DNA of 64,000 nt from Capniomyces stellatus (GCA_001661515.1 LUVW01000015.1:831334-895333); one strand, 5' to 3'; positions 53,701 through 64,000 are shown, counted from the first letter of the stretch. Notes: generated by a model not told the origin, from the sequence alone. Made by a program: numbers and translations.

Positions 53701-55803
53701 ATGGAATTCTATCTAGACAATTATTCGGTGCCTCTAATGTTTGTTAAGAAGCCAATATACCAACCAGTAAACAGCCCGAGACTAAGACGATCAGCTGATA
53801 ATGGATTTTTTCACAAGAACCGAGCAGGCGTTTTGGACCCAGTAGATGCATTTTATGACAAGCTGATGAACGAGAATATCGTATACCCACAGCCGCACTC
53901 ACAGCCACAACTGAGACAAGAGCCACAACTAAGACAAGTACCGCAACTACAGCAAGAGCTACAACCACGGATCCCAACGTGTACAATGGAACTATGCAAT
54001 GTTCCTGAACTTAAAGCTCTTAGGGATTCTTATACTGATGCGGAAATGCTGGACGTAAGAAAAACACAATTTGAGCTGGAAAGAAAAATAGAGCTCTCCA
54101 AGGCCAAACAGGAGCTTTTCCAGAAACAATTGCAGGAGGAACTTTTGGAGGAGGAGAGATTGAGAAAACAGTTTGCTGAAAAAGAGCGGGTACGTAGAGA
54201 ACTTGCACTCAAGGCAGCCGAAGAAGCAAAAAAGCTATACTTTCGCCAGTTAGAGCTTGCAAAAAGAGAAGCCCCGTCAGAGAAAACACAAGTGGTTAAC
54301 GCAGCAACCTCACAAGCCCGCAGAGAGTCTAATCCAGTTTTGTATAGCAACGTTGATTCTGATGAAGAGGATTCAAGTATGGAAACTTGCACACCATTGC
54401 ACATGCTATTTAATCAGCTGCTGTGGCAACAGGACCAGAAGCAAAAGGTGGTTCAGAGAGAGAAAGCAAAGACGGATGTCTTAAATGACTTTATTTCAAC
54501 TTTTTTGACAGATGAACTTTTGCCAAAGGCCAAAAAGGATATTGAGAGAATAAAAAACAGGAGAGATAGTTCCACAAAGCCAGTAGACAGCGCCCAACCA
54601 GTCGAAGTTCCGGATAAAATGCAGATGGATGCCAAAAATAAAGAGAAGCAAAAAGCTGGAAAAACGACCCAAGGTGGTGAAAACACAAACAGCCAAGTAT
54701 ACTATGTTACACCAGAGTACTACAGCAACATAATGCAGGTCGTCAGCGATAGACTTAAGGAGATTGAAGAATCAGAAAAATTGGACAAGAATAGTTTTGA
54801 AAGCAAAGAATTTGATCAACAGAGCGAGGTGGTGGAAAAAGAAGCCGAGATGGTGACCAAAGACAAGGGTAAAGTAGAGGTGCGCAATAAAAAACTTTTG
54901 ATTGGCGATGGATGCGAACAAGACAAGAATGGAGACAGCACGGCGGCGTTTTTACATCAAAATTTAGGGCTTGGCAGCTTGAAAGAAAAAGCTGAGGTGC
55001 AGCACACACTTTTAAAAAGCGACGACAATGAGTTAAACAGTGCCAAGGAAAGAGCACAAAGACAGGTTGATGAGTTTAATCGTTTGAATGGAAAAGTGCA
55101 AAAGAGGCACAGGAAACACAATAGACATGGGAACAGGTGCCCTAACAGATGCAAAGCTGATTCGGCACAATTTCTAAATGGTTACCACGCCAAAGGTAAA
55201 GATATTGAGTCTAAACCAAGTGTACTTTCAGCCAAAAATACAGAAGCAGATTCGGCCACCAGCACGCTTGAAACAAAAGTCGTCAAGAGTGATGTAGGCA
55301 AAGCTGAAACTGAGCTGACTAGCACTGAAATGAGAGATGTAATTGAAGCTGAAACAAACGACAGGGACATCGAGATGGATAAATCAAGCCATGAACACAA
55401 GGAGGCCGTGAAAATTGTATCCGAGTACCACAACCTTATACTCGAATCTTATGAGAAAATCAAAGCTGTGGAAAAAAAAGTCGAAGATCTCCGAAAAAGC
55501 TATGAAAGTAAGGCACTGTCAAACCCTTTGGAGTTCAATGTCGATTCCAATGGAAAGTTGGTTGTCGCATATAGCAGAAACACCAAAGACTACTACCATT
55601 ACTCTGAGGAACTGCTGGCATGCTTAATAGAGCTAGATAAAATTGAAAGCCATGGAAATGTAGCCATCAGAATCAGTAGAAAAAAGCTGGTTTCCAATAT
55701 CCAAGGCCAACTTGACGTTTTGGACTCTTATCTAGAGTCACAGAGAGCGGATTATAGCTCATCATTGTCAGAGTCCGAGCTGAGCACCATAAACCATCGA
55801 TAA
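53701..55803 (+). CDS. BAG-domain Hsp70 co-chaperone
   Basis: 700 residues, intronless. The C-terminal region (about 565-680) is a BAG domain: a long helix (SEYHNLILESYEKIKAVEKK), then helices two and three ending LLACLIELDKIES.GN.AIR..RKKLVSNIQGQLDVLD. The Glu/Asp, the Arg-Lys pair and the Gln that typically contact the Hsp70 ATPase domain are present. BAG domains open the Hsp70 nucleotide site and release ADP. The N-terminal third has a Gln/Pro repeat (QPQLRQEPQLRQ, residues about 60-90) and a long Glu/Arg/Lys coiled coil (about 125-195). A linker of acidic and basic low complexity joins them. The overall layout recalls plant BAG6-type and similar large BAG proteins, but I cannot name an ortholog. 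Upstream heat-shock elements and a TATA box suggest stress induction. Confidence 0.82.
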   Translation: MEFYLDNYSVPLMFVKKPIYQPVNSPRLRRSADNGFFHKNRAGVLDPVDAFYDKLMNENIVYPQPHSQPQLRQEPQLRQVPQLQQELQPRIPTCTMELCNVPELKALRDSYTDAEMLDVRKTQFELERKIELSKAKQELFQKQLQEELLEEERLRKQFAEKERVRRELALKAAEEAKKLYFRQLELAKREAPSEKTQVVNAATSQARRESNPVLYSNVDSDEEDSSMETCTPLHMLFNQLLWQQDQKQKVVQREKAKTDVLNDFISTFLTDELLPKAKKDIERIKNRRDSSTKPVDSAQPVEVPDKMQMDAKNKEKQKAGKTTQGGENTNSQVYYVTPEYYSNIMQVVSDRLKEIEESEKLDKNSFESKEFDQQSEVVEKEAEMVTKDKGKVEVRNKKLLIGDGCEQDKNGDSTAAFLHQNLGLGSLKEKAEVQHTLLKSDDNELNSAKERAQRQVDEFNRLNGKVQKRHRKHNRHGNRCPNRCKADSAQFLNGYHAKGKDIESKPSVLSAKNTEADSATSTLETKVVKSDVGKAETELTSTEMRDVIEAETNDRDIEMDKSSHEHKEAVKIVSEYHNLILESYEKIKAVEKKVEDLRKSYESKALSNPLEFNVDSNGKLVVAYSRNTKDYYHYSEELLACLIELDKIESHGNVAIRISRKKLVSNIQGQLDVLDSYLESQRADYSSSLSESELSTINHR

Positions 55804-56210
55804 TCACTGCTTAAATACCATTAATATTACTATCACTACTATACTTTTATTATTATCACATTTACTTTTCCTTGCCTTTAAATTTATCCGTACTATTATT
55901 TTTTTTTATCATTAAACAGAATTTATTTGCTTCGTCTAATCAAGCAGGATTAGTATTTATATATATATCTAGTTGTTCGCAAATAAAGCACATAGAAACA
56001 CACAGAAAACAGAAAAGTACAATCAATACAGATGGACGGCAAATATAACAAACAAACAAAAAACACCCGAAAACCAAAAGCTGCGATATAATTCAGACTA
56101 AAATATCAAATATAAATACCACATTGTAATAAAAAAGATGCTTATGAATATGTATAAAGTTGTTCGAGTTGTACTTGAGCTGTACTGGTGTATGTGTGGT
56201 GGACCGAAAA
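55804..56210. other. Convergent 3' region, 0.4 kb
   Basis: Between the BAG gene stop and the stop of the PWWP/Tudor-like gene. It contains A/T-rich sequence with a (TA)n run at 55958-55968 and no other feature. Confidence 0.4.
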
Positions 56211-58296
56211 TTACATGTACTTTCTTCTCTTTCCTTGTCTGGTTAATGCCAAGCCTGAAGGCAAAGATTTCCTTTGCTCTAGCCACAACTCCTTTGCAAG
56301 CTGGCTGGTTATTTTTAGTACTCGCATATACTCGTTGTGCAAGTTGTTCATTTCTTTCTCAATCTTTTGAATCGACTTGGCAAAATCCTCTATTATCGAT
56401 TTTTACGGAAGTAATAGCCTTTTTAGTATACCATTCCGTGTTTTTCACCAACATGTATTTTATTTTATTTTGAAAATTAAAGCAATGATGAAATCGGGCA
56501 TGAGAAAAGGATATACGAGTTGAGCAGTTTTATTTTTCGCATTTCCAAGATATTGATAATATTCCTACCGTCTGTACCATCTCCTTGGCTACTCTGGGAG
56601 CCGTTTGATTCCGATTTCCCTAGAGGCCTTGTGGAAACATTGGTTGCTGAGGCATTTTTTTGAAGTTTGACATTCGATTTTCCTCTTGGCGTCCTGTTCG
56701 ATTTTTTATCACCTGTCCTAGACCTGGATTCTGTGTTGCCACTGAGATTGGACTCTCCTAGTTTGATGGTGACCAGGGTTAATATGATTATACAATTACA
56801 ATTACAGTTTGTTTTCTTTTTTACAATTGTATTCTCCTTCTCTTTATAAATCGTATAGCAATAGTGGTTAAAAGATACTTAAAATACAAGTAGCACACCC
56901 AAGCCAGTAAAGCCAATTATGGTAGTACCTTTTTTACGCTCATTGTTGGTGTCTAGGCCTGATTGTTTCTCCCACTCATCCCATTTAAAGTTGTCTGGCG
57001 GAGTATCCGATTCCATAAATGTAAGCGCACTTTGTATCCCTTTATCTTCCAAAAACTCGGCTCCACAGGTCTTTTTAAACGTCAAAAATGGCTCGGCTTC
57101 TGAGTCAAATAAAGCCAGGTCAATAAACGGAACAACAGAACTAATAAAATGCCAATATATTTAGTTTTAATATAGTCGATTTTCTCCCCAGACTCCAATA
57201 ATTATATTGTATTGTATTGCATTAAACCGTCATTAAATTGCCACAGGTAATCCGACCGAGCAGATAAGCTGCGAATTTAACAAATCAAACAGCCCGCAAG
57301 CCAATAAAAGTCAAGACATAAATTCATCATGATACATATATATACATGTGTTTCGAATGTTATTATAAACCTACTACTTGTTATCCTCAAAATATCGAAC
57401 TACGCACTCGTCCTCGTTTATCACTCCACAGTTCATACTCGGATCAATTTCTGATTTAGGAACAGTCTATAATATAGATAAAATATTGCCAACTATTGGC
57501 AATTAGGTTTGCTGCTTCTCATTTCTAGTAAAAGCGTAATATATATGCTATCGGATCCTTAAAACTGAAACTTAAAACTTGAAACTGAAGTCTAAACTGA
57601 TACTGAAAACGAGCAAAGCAAGTAAATAAACAGGTAAATAACATAAGTTTGGGGTCTTACCATCGCTGCCCACCAATATTTGACCTCTTTGTCCAGCGGA
57701 TCGACAAAAACAACTCTGCGGAAGTTCCAGAATGAATTATCTATGCTTTTTTTTGCAAGTTTTGAAAGCTCAGTAGAGTATGCTGAGTTATTTTTAGTGT
57801 CGTCGCTCTGTCTCGCTTTGCTAGTACCACCGCACTCGCTTTCGCTTGTTTCGTGTGCCAATGGCTTTGTTGAATCCTCACCAATATCTCCTCCCCCCTC
57901 CTCGTGCTTCACTTGAAGGCCCGTATTATGTTCTGATCCATAGGTACTGTCCTGTTCTTGGGAGTTACTTACAACTTTGTTTTCTCGTTTTTTCTCGTCC
58001 TGCAGTTCTTGTGCACCAATCTTGGCATTTTCTTCCTCTATACACTTTCCTACAGATCCTTTGATTTCGTTTTCTGGATCTTTACCGGTGCTCTCTTCAT
58101 GTTTTATTTCTTGAACTGCATCTATTTCACTAGCTTTTTCTGCCAGCTTTTCGTTCAGTAGCTCTGCCTGCAAATCTTCTCCATTCTTTTCATTTATACT
58201 ATCTATTTTCTTCTTTGGTGAATTCTGTGCGCCAAGGTCGCCATTTTCATATATCTTGTCCTGGCTTGCTTCCAGGGCATCGCTTTGCTTCTCCAT
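56211..58296 (-). CDS. PWWP/Tudor-like domain protein with coiled-coil C-terminus, 5 exons
   Basis: Exons 58296-57661, 57466-57378, 57140-56929, 56757-56569 and 56389-56211 join in phase, giving 434 residues. Residues 1-185 are acidic and disordered. A compact domain then starts at about residue 190: FWNFRRVVFVDPLDKEVKYWWAAM, then VPKSEIDPSM, ECVVRYFEDN, SVVPFIDLALF, EAEPFLTF and two more helices. The layout (WWxAxV, VRYFxD, a final V.F.DL strand) is that of a Royal-family PWWP/Tudor-like reader as in Ioc4, ARID4 or MSH6 N-termini, so methyl-histone or DNA binding in chromatin is inferred. A basic Ser/Asn linker leads to a 60-residue coiled coil (IQKIEKEMNNLHNEY). The start is the ATG at 58296; the open frame runs slightly further upstream only through a TTG. 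Confidence 0.7.
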
Positions 58297-59297
58297 ATTA
58301 TATGCTTTGGTCAAATAATATGCCAAAGTTGTGACAAGAGGAAAAACGCTTGATGGGCTGTTTCAGATACGTTTCACTCAAAAATAAAAATGAGGATAAA
58401 CAACTGTTCGTTTTTAAGTAGCTACCTTCCTCGTGAATGGTGGTATTCGCAGTAGTGGATTCTGCTTTGATGCTTTTAACTATCCACTGATAACTTTTTA
58501 GAAGCTTTAGTTTTATGGTCCTGCTTATCTCTATATAAACAAGCGATTTGTTCAGTAATGGCTTTGGATTCTAACCAGGCTTTCCGGATATTTGTTTTAT
58601 TATTGTTGAGATTAAGGGTCTTTATGGATATTTCTATAAACTCTACACAAGAAAGCAGCTATAAAAAATAAATAGAAAGAAAAAAGAATAAATAACAGAA
58701 ACAGAACTATCTCTAACAGCAAAAATGACGCCAAACTTACGAAAGCAACGTTCAATCCAAGTAAAATTAGGTATTTTGTAATTAAATATGATTGAAAAAC
58801 AAAAAAAAAGCACCTTTTTAAAAAAAAATAGACTGGATTAAAAAGGGCGTTCCAAGTCTGAATAATGGCAGAACCAGTTTTGAACTACACATATCTTACC
58901 CTTGATAGGTTGGGAAAGGATATTTAGGAACAAATTGATTAAATATTCAAAGAAGTTCGTTGTTTTTTTTTTCTTTGTTTTTTTTGCGATTACTAATGTG
59001 GTTGGGAATTATTAATAAAGGTTCAGTACAAACTCGTGTAATTGAGGAGTTCAAGGTCAAAAATCTATAAGGTCAATCGAAAATAAATTAGCTACGTAAA
59101 GTTAAAGCGTAATTTTCCAAAACGATACATGAATTTATTTTGATTTTAAAAATTTTTTATAAATGATTTAATTTCATTAGCCAAGCTCGTATCAGAAGCA
59201 AAAACATAGTCGCAATTCGGTTTAAAAGTTAAACAAAGCGATGGAATAAAACGGCAAGTTTAAACACAGGAATAGACATAGATAAAAGGGTGTAGAA
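58297..59297. other. Intergenic, 1.0 kb (divergent promoters)
   Basis: Shared upstream DNA of the PWWP/Tudor-like gene (minus) and UXT (plus). AT-rich, homopolymer runs near 58797-58830 and 58963-58985. No other feature is seen. Confidence 0.45.
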
Positions 59298-60366
59298 ATG
59301 GAGGAAACCGAACTAACTGTAGCAACAGACCTACTAAGCGGGATTAAAAACAGGGAAGTCCAAGAATCGGCAAAGAAATACGAGGATATTTTAAGAACAA
59401 AATTGCAGCCAGATTTGAAAAAAGTAGCTGAGGCCCGAGACCAAGTTTACGAGCGAATATCTGAATAGTAACCAAACGTGCCATAATTAATACATATATG
59501 TTTTTTAATGCGAAAAGTACACCAATATTATTGTTGGATTTAATTGCTATTTTTTTTAACTTTTATTTCTGAAAAACAAATTTCAACAGCTTCTAACAAT
59601 GTGATTGTATTACCGTATTCTTTTTGCACCTACAGCTTGAAATTAAAGACATATATCGAAACTATTGAGGAGCAGGGGTTGGAAGAATTGAAAATGAGGG
59701 TAGATCTAGGTTCGAACTTTTATGCTCATGGTCGAGCGTAAGTATGCATGAATAGCGGATAGGTTGGCTTGGTTTGTTGGTGTTGGTGTTAGTGTTGGTG
59801 TTGGTATTGGTGTTGGTGCAAAACATAACATTGTGTTTTAAATTGTTGAATAAAGCAATATTTTTTTACATGTAAATAATATAAAACAAAATAGACCAAG
59901 CACAGAGTATATTTATACCAGCGTAGGGTTTGGATTCCACCTACAAATGACTAAAGGAGAAGCCAAAGTATTTATAGACAAGAAGCAAGTTCAATTGGAA
60001 AAGTAAGAACTATTTGAGGTTTTTATTTATTTGGGTTGGTATACTGTTTTAAATGGAAACAGAGTTTGTGATTTTTTAATGTCAAGTGAACCGGGTAACA
60101 ACTTTGAAATGTAGACTGGCGGACAAATATACTGAGGAAATCAATACAATTAGGGCAAAGATCAAAGTGGTAAGCTGTTCGGTTGCTTTGAATATTTTGC
60201 TTGTTATTGATTTTGTTTACAGTCTACTATTTTTCCTCTTTTTTTAAAATAAAATAAAATATGGCTACTTACAAAACCTTTGTATTTGTTTTATGGCTGT
60301 TTGTATTGGTTGTTTGTATAGATATACGGAATACTGCTGGATATACTAGAGCTTGATAAAAAATAG
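59298..60366 (+). CDS. UXT: UXT, prefoldin-like subunit, 5 exons
   Basis: Five short exons, 59298-59467, 59636-59737, 59895-60002, 60115-60169 and 60322-60366, join in phase to a 159-residue protein; human UXT is 157. Segment matches in order: KYEDILRTKLQPDLKKV with the RDQVYERI helix, LEELKMRVDLGSNFYAHG, IYTSVGFGFHLQMTKGEAKVFIDKK, and the final helix IRAKIKVIYGILLDILEL. It has the alpha-type prefoldin layout, two long coiled-coil helices around beta hairpins. In animals UXT joins URI, PDRG1 and others in the prefoldin-like module of the R2TP/PAQosome complex, which assembles RNA polymerases and PIKKs. Three of the four introns interrupt codons at phase 2. Intron 2 has a GTTGGT hexamer repeat. 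None of the exons alone is longer than 57 codons, so simple ORF calling misses the gene. Confidence 0.9.
59775..59817 (+). repeat. Hexamer repeat in UXT intron 2
   Basis: About seven imperfect GTTGGT units in the second intron of UXT. Confidence 0.7.
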
Positions 60367-60595
60367 AGTTTTAAACTTCAAGTTGGTGTTATAATCAACT
60401 CACCTCTATTTCAGCCAAAACATTTAGATTGTTATTTTACCTAGAGGGTTAGTTGAAAAAGAAAGGAAAAGAAAGGAAAAGGAAACCAAAACATAATAAA
60501 ACAACAAAAACCCAATATCATCAGAGTATGTGGTTATATTATGTAGTAAAATTAAAGATTGTAAATGGGCTTTATTTGATGAAAGATAATGAAAT

Positions 60596-60666
60596 TGAAA
60601 AGAAAAGGAAAAGGAAAAGGAAAAAGAAAAAGAAAAAGAAAAAGAAAAAGAAAAGGAAAAAGAAAA
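60596..60666 (+). repeat. Purine hexamer repeat between convergent genes
   Basis: GAAAAG/GAAAAA hexamers repeat about 11 times on the plus strand, a pure purine tract in the 325-bp space between the stops of UXT and the RhoGAP gene. It spans the 3' UTR of the RhoGAP gene as a polypyrimidine run. The Lys-rich or Phe/Ser-rich frames across it are not genes. Confidence 0.8.
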
Positions 60667-60691
60667 GTGCATCAAGTTATAAAATCGAAAA

Positions 60692-62898
60692 CTAAGAGTT
60701 TGCTTTGCCGATACTAGTACGTTCCGAGATCAACAATTCAGAGTCAGGCTCTGGGTTGGTACCACCAACAGCGTCAGAATCCAAGTGATCAGATTCAGTT
60801 GGGGCATTTGTTTTTTTTGATCTTGGGGGTTTGGGAGGTAACTCGGGAGGAGATGAGGATTCATTAAGCGAGTTTATAGACAAAAGCTGCTTGTACTCCA
60901 AAAGAGTTGGAGCAAAGACAAAATCGTAATACGATATCATGATTCTTATTAGAGTGACTACGTTGGCTTTGCGGCTGTCAGACTCGCCATCAATCTCGGG
61001 TAGTCTGATTCTCGTGGCACTGCACATCTCCACGTCCAAATCTGGCTTATTTGAGTGGACCCAACTTGGCGCCCAGGCAACAGCCAGTTTCATTGCTGTC
61101 ATGTTATTTGTGTTTGAGTTTTGAGAAACAAAATCCAGCAATCGAATCAAAATCGATAGCAAAATGGCTGTGCATTTAGGCTCGGAAATTGACGGAATCA
61201 CTACATCTCTGATGTATGTTGCTGCCTCGATGTCGCCCTGCTCTATTGGTATGCTTCTGACCATTTCGTACAGCTGCAGTGGAACAAGCGGCTGTGGAAG
61301 CTCGCTTACCCAAATCTTCAAAACTGCTGCAGCCACATACTCGCCGTGTATTGCATAGGCTACAGATGATCTTCCCAGGTGTTCATACTCCGCCCTCACC
61401 TTTCTAACCACGTTTTTTGGCGGCATTCTTCTGAAAAGATCTTGCGTGAATAGCCCATGCGAGAATAAATAGTCCACCGCGTCCGAGACTACTGATGGAA
61501 TTCCCCTTTCTCCGTTTTCTCCCATAGCTATCTCCAGCGGAACTCCAAAAAACCTTCTTGGCTCAGAAGACTCTGCTGGGTACTGGATCTGTGCCTCTTT
61601 TGTAATGTTGAATGCGTAAACTGGGTCAGGAATATGTATTTGCTCTAATGGAACCTCTCTTGCTAGCTCTGATAGCGTATTGACCCATACTAATTTTTTG
61701 TTAAACTTTGGACTATTTACAAGGAAATAAAGCTGGTTAAAGTAAAAGCTGAAATAGACCAGGAATCAACTCTAGGTAAACATGTCTTCTTAAATAGTCT
61801 AGAGCAAAACTCTGTACATTGCCAATATTACCTCAACACCGTGCTCATCGTCTCCATTAACAGCCGCACCCACATTGCTGGGTGAACCACATACAGATTC
61901 TTCAGGTTCTTTTTGTACCTATTTGATTTTAGACATGTTAGTATATCATTGCACCACTTTATTTTCAGAGATTTTAGTATACCGTTGTACCATTATGCTT
62001 GTAGACATGTTATTACACCATTCTACTATGTTTGTGACGCATTTACTGGCTCAAAGTACTAAACATCTGCACTTACTTTCTTGTAAGACGCTTGTAAGAC
62101 CTAAACAGCCATTTGATATTCGGCTTGTTTTCACAGTTTGCTGCAAGGAATATCAATGTGTAATCGTTCTCCACAAAGTCGTCCAGTCGGAACATTATCA
62201 AGCTACAAAACACCAAGTCAAGCAGAAATTTAATATATATATATATATATATGCTATTGCATGAACCAACGAAGACTTTGTCTTTGCCCTTTATCTATAA
62301 ATTAAGCTTGATTAAATATAATTTTTAATTCTGATTGTTACTTTAATAGTCTATCGTAGTCTGTATTCTTGCTGTCAGGTAATTGGCAAGCAGCAAAAAC
62401 CAACATCATTTGACCCTCTCTATCAACGCCTATGCAATTCAAAATACATTTGAAACTGAAAAGTTTAATTTTTCTTTTTTTCTATTTTCCTTGTTTTATC
62501 TCCAACGCCTTACTTGTTTTTTGGCTTGTATGCTTTTACCTACCTGCTTCATATATCAGCCTTGAGTTGACATATTCTGCTAAACGCCCGCCATCATCGC
62601 CTTCAAGATTTGCCTCCTTAAACGCTTCCAAATCCAAATCTAACACATCACTTGATGAATTTTCTGACTCGTTATTTCTTCTAAACCATTTGTATCTTGT
62701 GCTTGGACTAGATTCCTTGCTGTTTTCGCTGCTTTCGCAATTACCGCCTTCGTTTTGCTGCTTGTTAAAAGGCAATTTAGAGCTTAGCAAATTCAGCTTG
62801 CTTTTAAAAGCCTCATTGAATAAACTTTTTTTGCTTCTATTGGGATTGTTTCCTTCGCCATTGCCGTTTAAAGCCTCTGAATCTGCGTAATTAGACAT
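60692..62898 (-). CDS. p50RhoGAP-like protein: CRAL-TRIO/BCH + RhoGAP, 5 exons
   Basis: Exons 62898-62544, 62417-62342, 62202-62077, 61918-61832 and 61712-60692 join in phase to 554 residues (human ARHGAP1 is 439). After a disordered N-terminus (1-115) comes a divergent CRAL-TRIO (BCH) domain: MMLVFAACQLPDSKNTDYDRLL, FRLDDFVENDYTLIFLAA, YKKNLKNLYVVHPAMWVRLL, SPKFNKKLVWVNTLSEL. From about 286 the RhoGAP domain begins with IPSVVSDAVDYLFSHGLFTQDLFRR; Arg309 is the arginine finger. Later KIWVSELPQPLVP and MTAMKLAVAWAPSW fit the fold. RhoGAPs speed GTP hydrolysis on Cdc42/Rho/Rac; the BCH domain binds small GTPases and lipid. A Pro-rich ELPPKPPR motif near the C-terminus is an SH3-ligand candidate. 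The nearest relatives are ARHGAP1/ARHGAP8 and fungal Ecm25. The start is the ATG at 62898 (MSNYADSEA). Confidence 0.9.
62228..62252. repeat. (TA)n microsatellite in RhoGAP gene intron
   Basis: About 11 TA units inside the 139-bp second intron. Confidence 0.8.
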
Positions 62899-63884
62899 TT
62901 CTAGCTCAAACCTCTTTCCTTTTAAATTTAACAAAATTCCGTGACTTTATTTGGAAATTTAAAAGACAATGTAGTTTGTTTAAGCCTAAAATTAAAAGTA
63001 AAAATTTTGTGATAGTACCAACCAAGAATAAATTCAGACTTTTCGTTTTACTACTATAATTAAAGTTGGATTATTGATTGATTGCTTGGCTTTGGCTTTG
63101 GCTTTGGATTTGTTTTTTGTTTCAATGCTGAACTGGTTGTAGTTTTAAATTGGTCAACCTTATTTACTTTGTACTTGTTAATCTTTTACTTTGTAAAGTC
63201 TAAGTTTCTATTCGCCGTTATGTAAAACGCTAACAATATTTTGCCAATTCTCTTTTAGCGATTGGGTTGGTTACTAGTAATAAAGTACGATATTAATCCC
63301 TTCGAAATTAATAATTTCGCTAGATTTATTTACCAACTTACTATTCACCTTTTCCAGTTTAGTTTGGTCAAGGTAAAAAGTACTTGTAAAAGTACCAATT
63401 CCAATCAAAACGCCAAGTACCAAAATTCAACCCGAAATATCATCCTAAAAATGCCGTTCAGCTCTGAACATAGCGCTCTTAATTCAGTTGATACAGGCCA
63501 AACCGCTGAAACAAAGCGCCAAAAACAACAAACTTGATAATCACGAACGTCGTTTGGACTATATTTTAATTAAAACTATTCGATCAACTATAATAAAGAG
63601 TTTGCTATGTTGAAAGTTTTGGTTTATTCGAAAGATTTAAATCAATTAAATCAACAAACCAAAGTAAAAGTAGAAATAAAGATAAAAGTAAAAAAATAGA
63701 GATATAAGAATAAAATTAGTACTAGGCGTGGCCAACAATGATAGTGTAGTTCATAAATTGGAACACATTGGCGACAAGTCCCATTGCGGCTTATAGTGCA
63801 ATGTTTCAAGTGTGAGTTTGGTTCATAAAGTACAGTAACCATTATAAGCAACAACTTTTTCGACAACCGTTCTTAGTGTTCTCT
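62899..63884. other. Intergenic, 1.0 kb
   Basis: Promoter side of the RhoGAP gene. It has four TTTGGC-type units near 63088-63110. A 28-codon plus-strand frame from the ATG at 63450 is polar and too short to support. No other feature. Confidence 0.4.
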
Positions 63885-64000
63885 GTTATAGGGAATGTTT
63901 CCATTATAGGGAATGTTTCCATTATATGGAATGTTTCCGTTATATGGAATGTTTCCGTTATATGGAATGTTTCCATTATATGGAATGTTTCCGTTATATG
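63885..64000 (+). repeat. 18-bp satellite, at least 6.4 copies, cut by window end
   Basis: Units of 18 bp (consensus ATTATATGGAATGTTTCC) start at 63885, 63903, 63921, 63939, 63957, 63975 and 63993. They differ only at the first base (A or G) and one G/T site. The array runs out of the window, so its true length is unknown. The core GGAATGTTTCC is nearly palindromic. There are no spacers, so this is not a CRISPR array. Confidence 0.95.

Noticed and set aside
60424..60695. Frames of 80 (Lys/Arg) and 83 (Phe/Ser) codons across the purine hexamer repeat
   Set aside because: Direct consequence of the GAAAAG repeat on each strand; lies in the 3' region between UXT and the RhoGAP gene.
63885..64000. 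CRISPR array
   Set aside because: The 18-bp units are contiguous with no unique spacers, and the genome is eukaryotic.

Overview
The window is eukaryotic and almost certainly fungal. It is AT-rich, has no operons, and its genes are either long single exons or are cut by short spliceosomal introns (45 to about 260 bp, GTAAG/GTGAG donors, TAG acceptors). Proteins carry Asn-, Asp-, Ser- and Lys/Glu-rich low-complexity insertions. The combination of a chromosomal trypsin-like protease, FANCI, MPDU1, DDB1 and UXT (FANCI, MPDU1, DDB1 and UXT are, as far as I know, lacking in S. cerevisiae) suggests an early-diverging fungus, perhaps a zoopagomycete such as an insect-associated Harpellales or Entomophthorales species. 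That placement is inference from gene content only.

Layout. 0.2-7.4 kb: two convergent genes for long disordered proteins of unknown function. 7.5-11 kb: a gene desert. 11.4-12.2 kb: MPDU1-like PQ-loop protein (minus). 13-24 kb: an 11-exon FANCI gene (minus) flanked by two related small secreted proteins and followed by a GPI-type protein with four CX3C motifs. 25.5-28.4 kb: a divergent ClpB/Hsp104-type AAA+ protein. 30.7-35.8 kb: DDB1 (plus), convergent with a 1713-residue App1-type phosphatidate phosphatase (36.3-41.4 kb, minus). 41.6-42.6 kb: a tentative small spliced gene. 42.6-45.5 kb: desert. 45.5-46.6 kb: membrane-anchored trypsin. 46.8-48.1 kb: quinone oxidoreductase-like MDR protein. 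50.6-52.2 kb: isovaleryl-CoA dehydrogenase (4 exons). 53.7-55.8 kb: BAG-domain co-chaperone with a strong heat-shock element about 1 kb upstream. 56.2-58.3 kb: PWWP/Tudor-like chromatin protein (5 exons, minus). 59.3-60.4 kb: UXT prefoldin-like subunit (5 exons). 60.7-62.9 kb: p50RhoGAP-like CRAL-TRIO/RhoGAP protein (5 exons, minus). The window ends inside an 18-bp satellite.

Functional themes: genome maintenance (FANCI, DDB1), protein folding (ClpB-like, BAG, UXT), lipid and glycan handling (App1, MPDU1), and cell-surface or secreted proteins that may be lineage-specific. The genes are independently transcribed; nothing suggests one shared pathway. Every splice model given here was checked for reading-phase continuity across each junction. 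Protein identities come from recognising family motifs by eye, not from database searches.
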